Assembly (NCBI GenBank): GCA_927435965.1
Contig: CAKMKB010000064.1
Span: 1-8,179, forward strand
Origin: 38-11 sp927435965
GTDB taxonomy: Bacteria > Bacillota > Clostridia > Tissierellales > Dethiosulfatibacteraceae
Reading direction: 5' to 3'
Length of the DNA stretch: 8,179 nt
Shown: positions 6,842-8,179 of the stretch, piece after piece
Layout: each line of letters opens with the position of its first letter
Position numbering within the stretch: the first letter of the stretch is position 1
Made by a program: the position numbers and the translations under genes
Notes under the pieces: generated by a model
What the model was told of the DNA's origin: nothing
Databases searched by the model: none
Seen by the model: only the letters and a program-made list of their open reading frames with translations

Positions 6842-8167
6842 ATGAGTTTAAAGGATATATATGCCAGCAAAGTTAAAAACCTAGATGGGATTTTGGATCT
6901 GTTCAAATCAGGAGATTTTATCATAAGTGCGCTTGGTGGGAGCGAGCCTATCACTATTCTGTCACAGCTGCACAGAATCAGGGAAAGGGGAGTCAGAGAC
7001 TGTGACCTTAGCAATTGTCTTCCTATGGCTGATTATGAGTACATAAAAAACCCCGAGTATAAGGACACCATTTTCACAAATGGTTGGTTCTATTCTCCTC
7101 CAATAAGAAAAGCACATCCTAACGGTAATGTGTCACATGTGCCCCAACATCTTCATTTTGCCTATACAAAGCGAAGCTTTGCAGCAGGTGATAGAAGAAA
7201 GGTGCTGTTATGTACCTGTTCTCCTATGGATAAACACGGTAATCTGACACTTTCCCTGGGATGTACCTACGAAAAACAAGTAATAGAAGACGGTGCTTTT
7301 GTCATTGCAGAAGTTAATCCTAATCTACCAAGAACCATGGGTGATACGACCATACATATCAGTGAACTAGATGCAATTTTAGAGGTTGACTATAAAATAC
7401 CTACGTTGCCAGAAGGTTTGTTTACTGAAAAAGACAATAAAATAGGTGAGTTTATCGCTGATAATATAGAAGATGGTTCAACTATCCAATTAGGGATTGG
7501 CGGCATTCCGAATGCGGTTGCCAATGCTTTGAAAAGCAAGAAACACCTAGGTATTCATACAGAAATGTTTACTGACGGTATGGTGGAACTAGTTGAATGT
7601 GGTGCTGTTGACAATTCAATGAAATCAATTTATAGGGGAAAATCTATTGCTACCTTCGCATTGGGCAGTCAAAAACTGTATGATTACCTCGATGATAATT
7701 TGTCAGTAGTATTCAGACAGGGAAGATGGACCAATGATCCTCATGTGGTTGGACAGAATCATAAGATGGTATCTATCAATACAACCCTTGAAGTGGATTT
7801 ATTCGGACAATGTGCCTCAGAATCTATAGGACCGATTCAATTCTCTGGAACAGGTGGACAGGCAGATACAGCGGTTGGTGCTCAGAATTGTCCAGATGGG
7901 AAGTCATTTATTGCGCTTTATTCTACTGCAGATGTTAAGGGTGAAGACGGTAACAGAAAGACTATATCGAAGATATCACCGTTGCTTAAACAAGGTTCAA
8001 TTGTCAGCTTATCTAGAAATGATGTTGATTATGTTGTAACTGAGTATGGAGTTGCCTGGTTAAGAGGACAATCTATAAAAGAGAGAGTCAAGAGATTAAT
8101 TGCGATCGCTCATCCTGATTTTAGAGACGAGCTGAGACATTCGGCTAAAGAGCTTATGATTTGGTAA
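6842..8167 (+). CDS. Acetyl-CoA hydrolase/transferase-family CoA-transferase (4-hydroxybutyrate/butyryl-CoA:acetate type)
   Basis: Cytoplasmic enzyme that moves CoA between an acyl-CoA and a free acid, usually with acetate or acetyl-CoA as partner. It has 441 residues, against about 438 for Clostridium aminobutyricum 4-hydroxybutyrate CoA-transferase, which it follows along its whole length. Visible marks: FTNGWFYSPPIR near residue 80; SPMDKHGN (127-134); QLGIGGIPNAV (216-226); the catalytic Glu241 in LGIHTEMFTDG, equivalent to Glu238 of the C. aminobutyricum enzyme; SESIGPIQFSGTGGQADTAVGA, forming the CoA/acyl pocket; and SRNDVDYVVTEYGVAWLRG near the C-terminus. AAAGGAG at 6825-6831 lies 10 nt before the ATG. 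The gene starts 22 nt after the synthase-like gene and so is very probably co-transcribed. Family and catalytic Glu are clear. The acyl substrate cannot be told: butyrate, 4-hydroxybutyrate, propionate and succinate enzymes all share these motifs. Confidence 0.93.
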   Translation: MSLKDIYASKVKNLDGILDLFKSGDFIISALGGSEPITILSQLHRIRERGVRDCDLSNCLPMADYEYIKNPEYKDTIFTNGWFYSPPIRKAHPNGNVSHVPQHLHFAYTKRSFAAGDRRKVLLCTCSPMDKHGNLTLSLGCTYEKQVIEDGAFVIAEVNPNLPRTMGDTTIHISELDAILEVDYKIPTLPEGLFTEKDNKIGEFIADNIEDGSTIQLGIGGIPNAVANALKSKKHLGIHTEMFTDGMVELVECGAVDNSMKSIYRGKSIATFALGSQKLYDYLDDNLSVVFRQGRWTNDPHVVGQNHKMVSINTTLEVDLFGQCASESIGPIQFSGTGGQADTAVGAQNCPDGKSFIALYSTADVKGEDGNRKTISKISPLLKQGSIVSLSRNDVDYVVTEYGVAWLRGQSIKERVKRLIAIAHPDFRDELRHSAKELMIW

Positions 8168-8170
8168 AAC

Positions 8171-8176
8171 GGAGGT
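8171..8176 (+). promoter_or_regulatory. Shine-Dalgarno sequence of a gene starting beyond the window
   Basis: GGAGGT begins 3 nt after the CoA-transferase stop and 3 nt remain before the window edge. Placed as in the other genes here, the next start codon would fall just outside. The transcription unit therefore continues downstream. Confidence 0.75.
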
Positions 8177-8179
8177 AAG

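Noticed and set aside
6820..7014. Minus-strand open frame at the start of the CoA-transferase
   Set aside because: It is antisense to the ribosome binding site and N-terminus of a conserved gene, with no ribosome binding site or family features of its own.
7854..8039. Plus-strand frame inside the CoA-transferase
   Set aside because: It is out of frame within a conserved coding region and has no ribosome binding site.

Overview
The window is an AT-rich (roughly 40% G+C by eye), gene-dense piece of chromosome. All eight genes lie on the + strand and follow one another with strong AGGAGG-type ribosome binding sites. The binding-protein gene encodes a lipoprotein with a short Ala/Thr/Pro linker. 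Arginine is mostly AGA, and the CoA-transferase is of the type found in anaerobic fermenters. Together these point to a low-GC Gram-positive anaerobe, most likely a member of the Clostridia. The genus cannot be told from the sequence.

Layout. (1) 2-883: 3' part of a ketoacyl synthase III / HMG-CoA synthase-like gene; its first ~47 codons lie outside the window. (2) 963-5757: a complete five-gene ABC importer of the branched-chain amino acid (Liv, HAAT) type: substrate-binding lipoprotein, two ATPases (LivG, LivF types) and two permeases (LivH, LivM types). (3) 5785-6819: a second, full-length ketoacyl synthase III-like gene, paralogous to the first. (4) 6842-8167: a CoA-transferase of the 4-hydroxybutyrate/butyryl-CoA:acetate type. 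The window ends on a Shine-Dalgarno sequence, so at least one more gene follows. Intergenic gaps run from -17 to 79 nt. No rho-independent terminator, regulator gene, tRNA, rRNA, mobile element or CRISPR array was seen.

Working model (inference). The transporter sits between two paralogous C-C bond forming or cleaving enzymes and is followed by a CoA-transferase. This looks like a catabolic cassette: import of a small organic acid or amino-acid-like compound, activation to a CoA thioester, and a Claisen-type condensation or cleavage. The two synthase-like proteins do not have the housekeeping FabH active site. By eye they carry Cys-His-His, where FabH has Cys-His-Asn, plus a Glu that aligns with the catalytic Glu of HMG-CoA synthase. 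The substrate and net reaction cannot be read from the sequence; this is the part of the window most likely to be undescribed.
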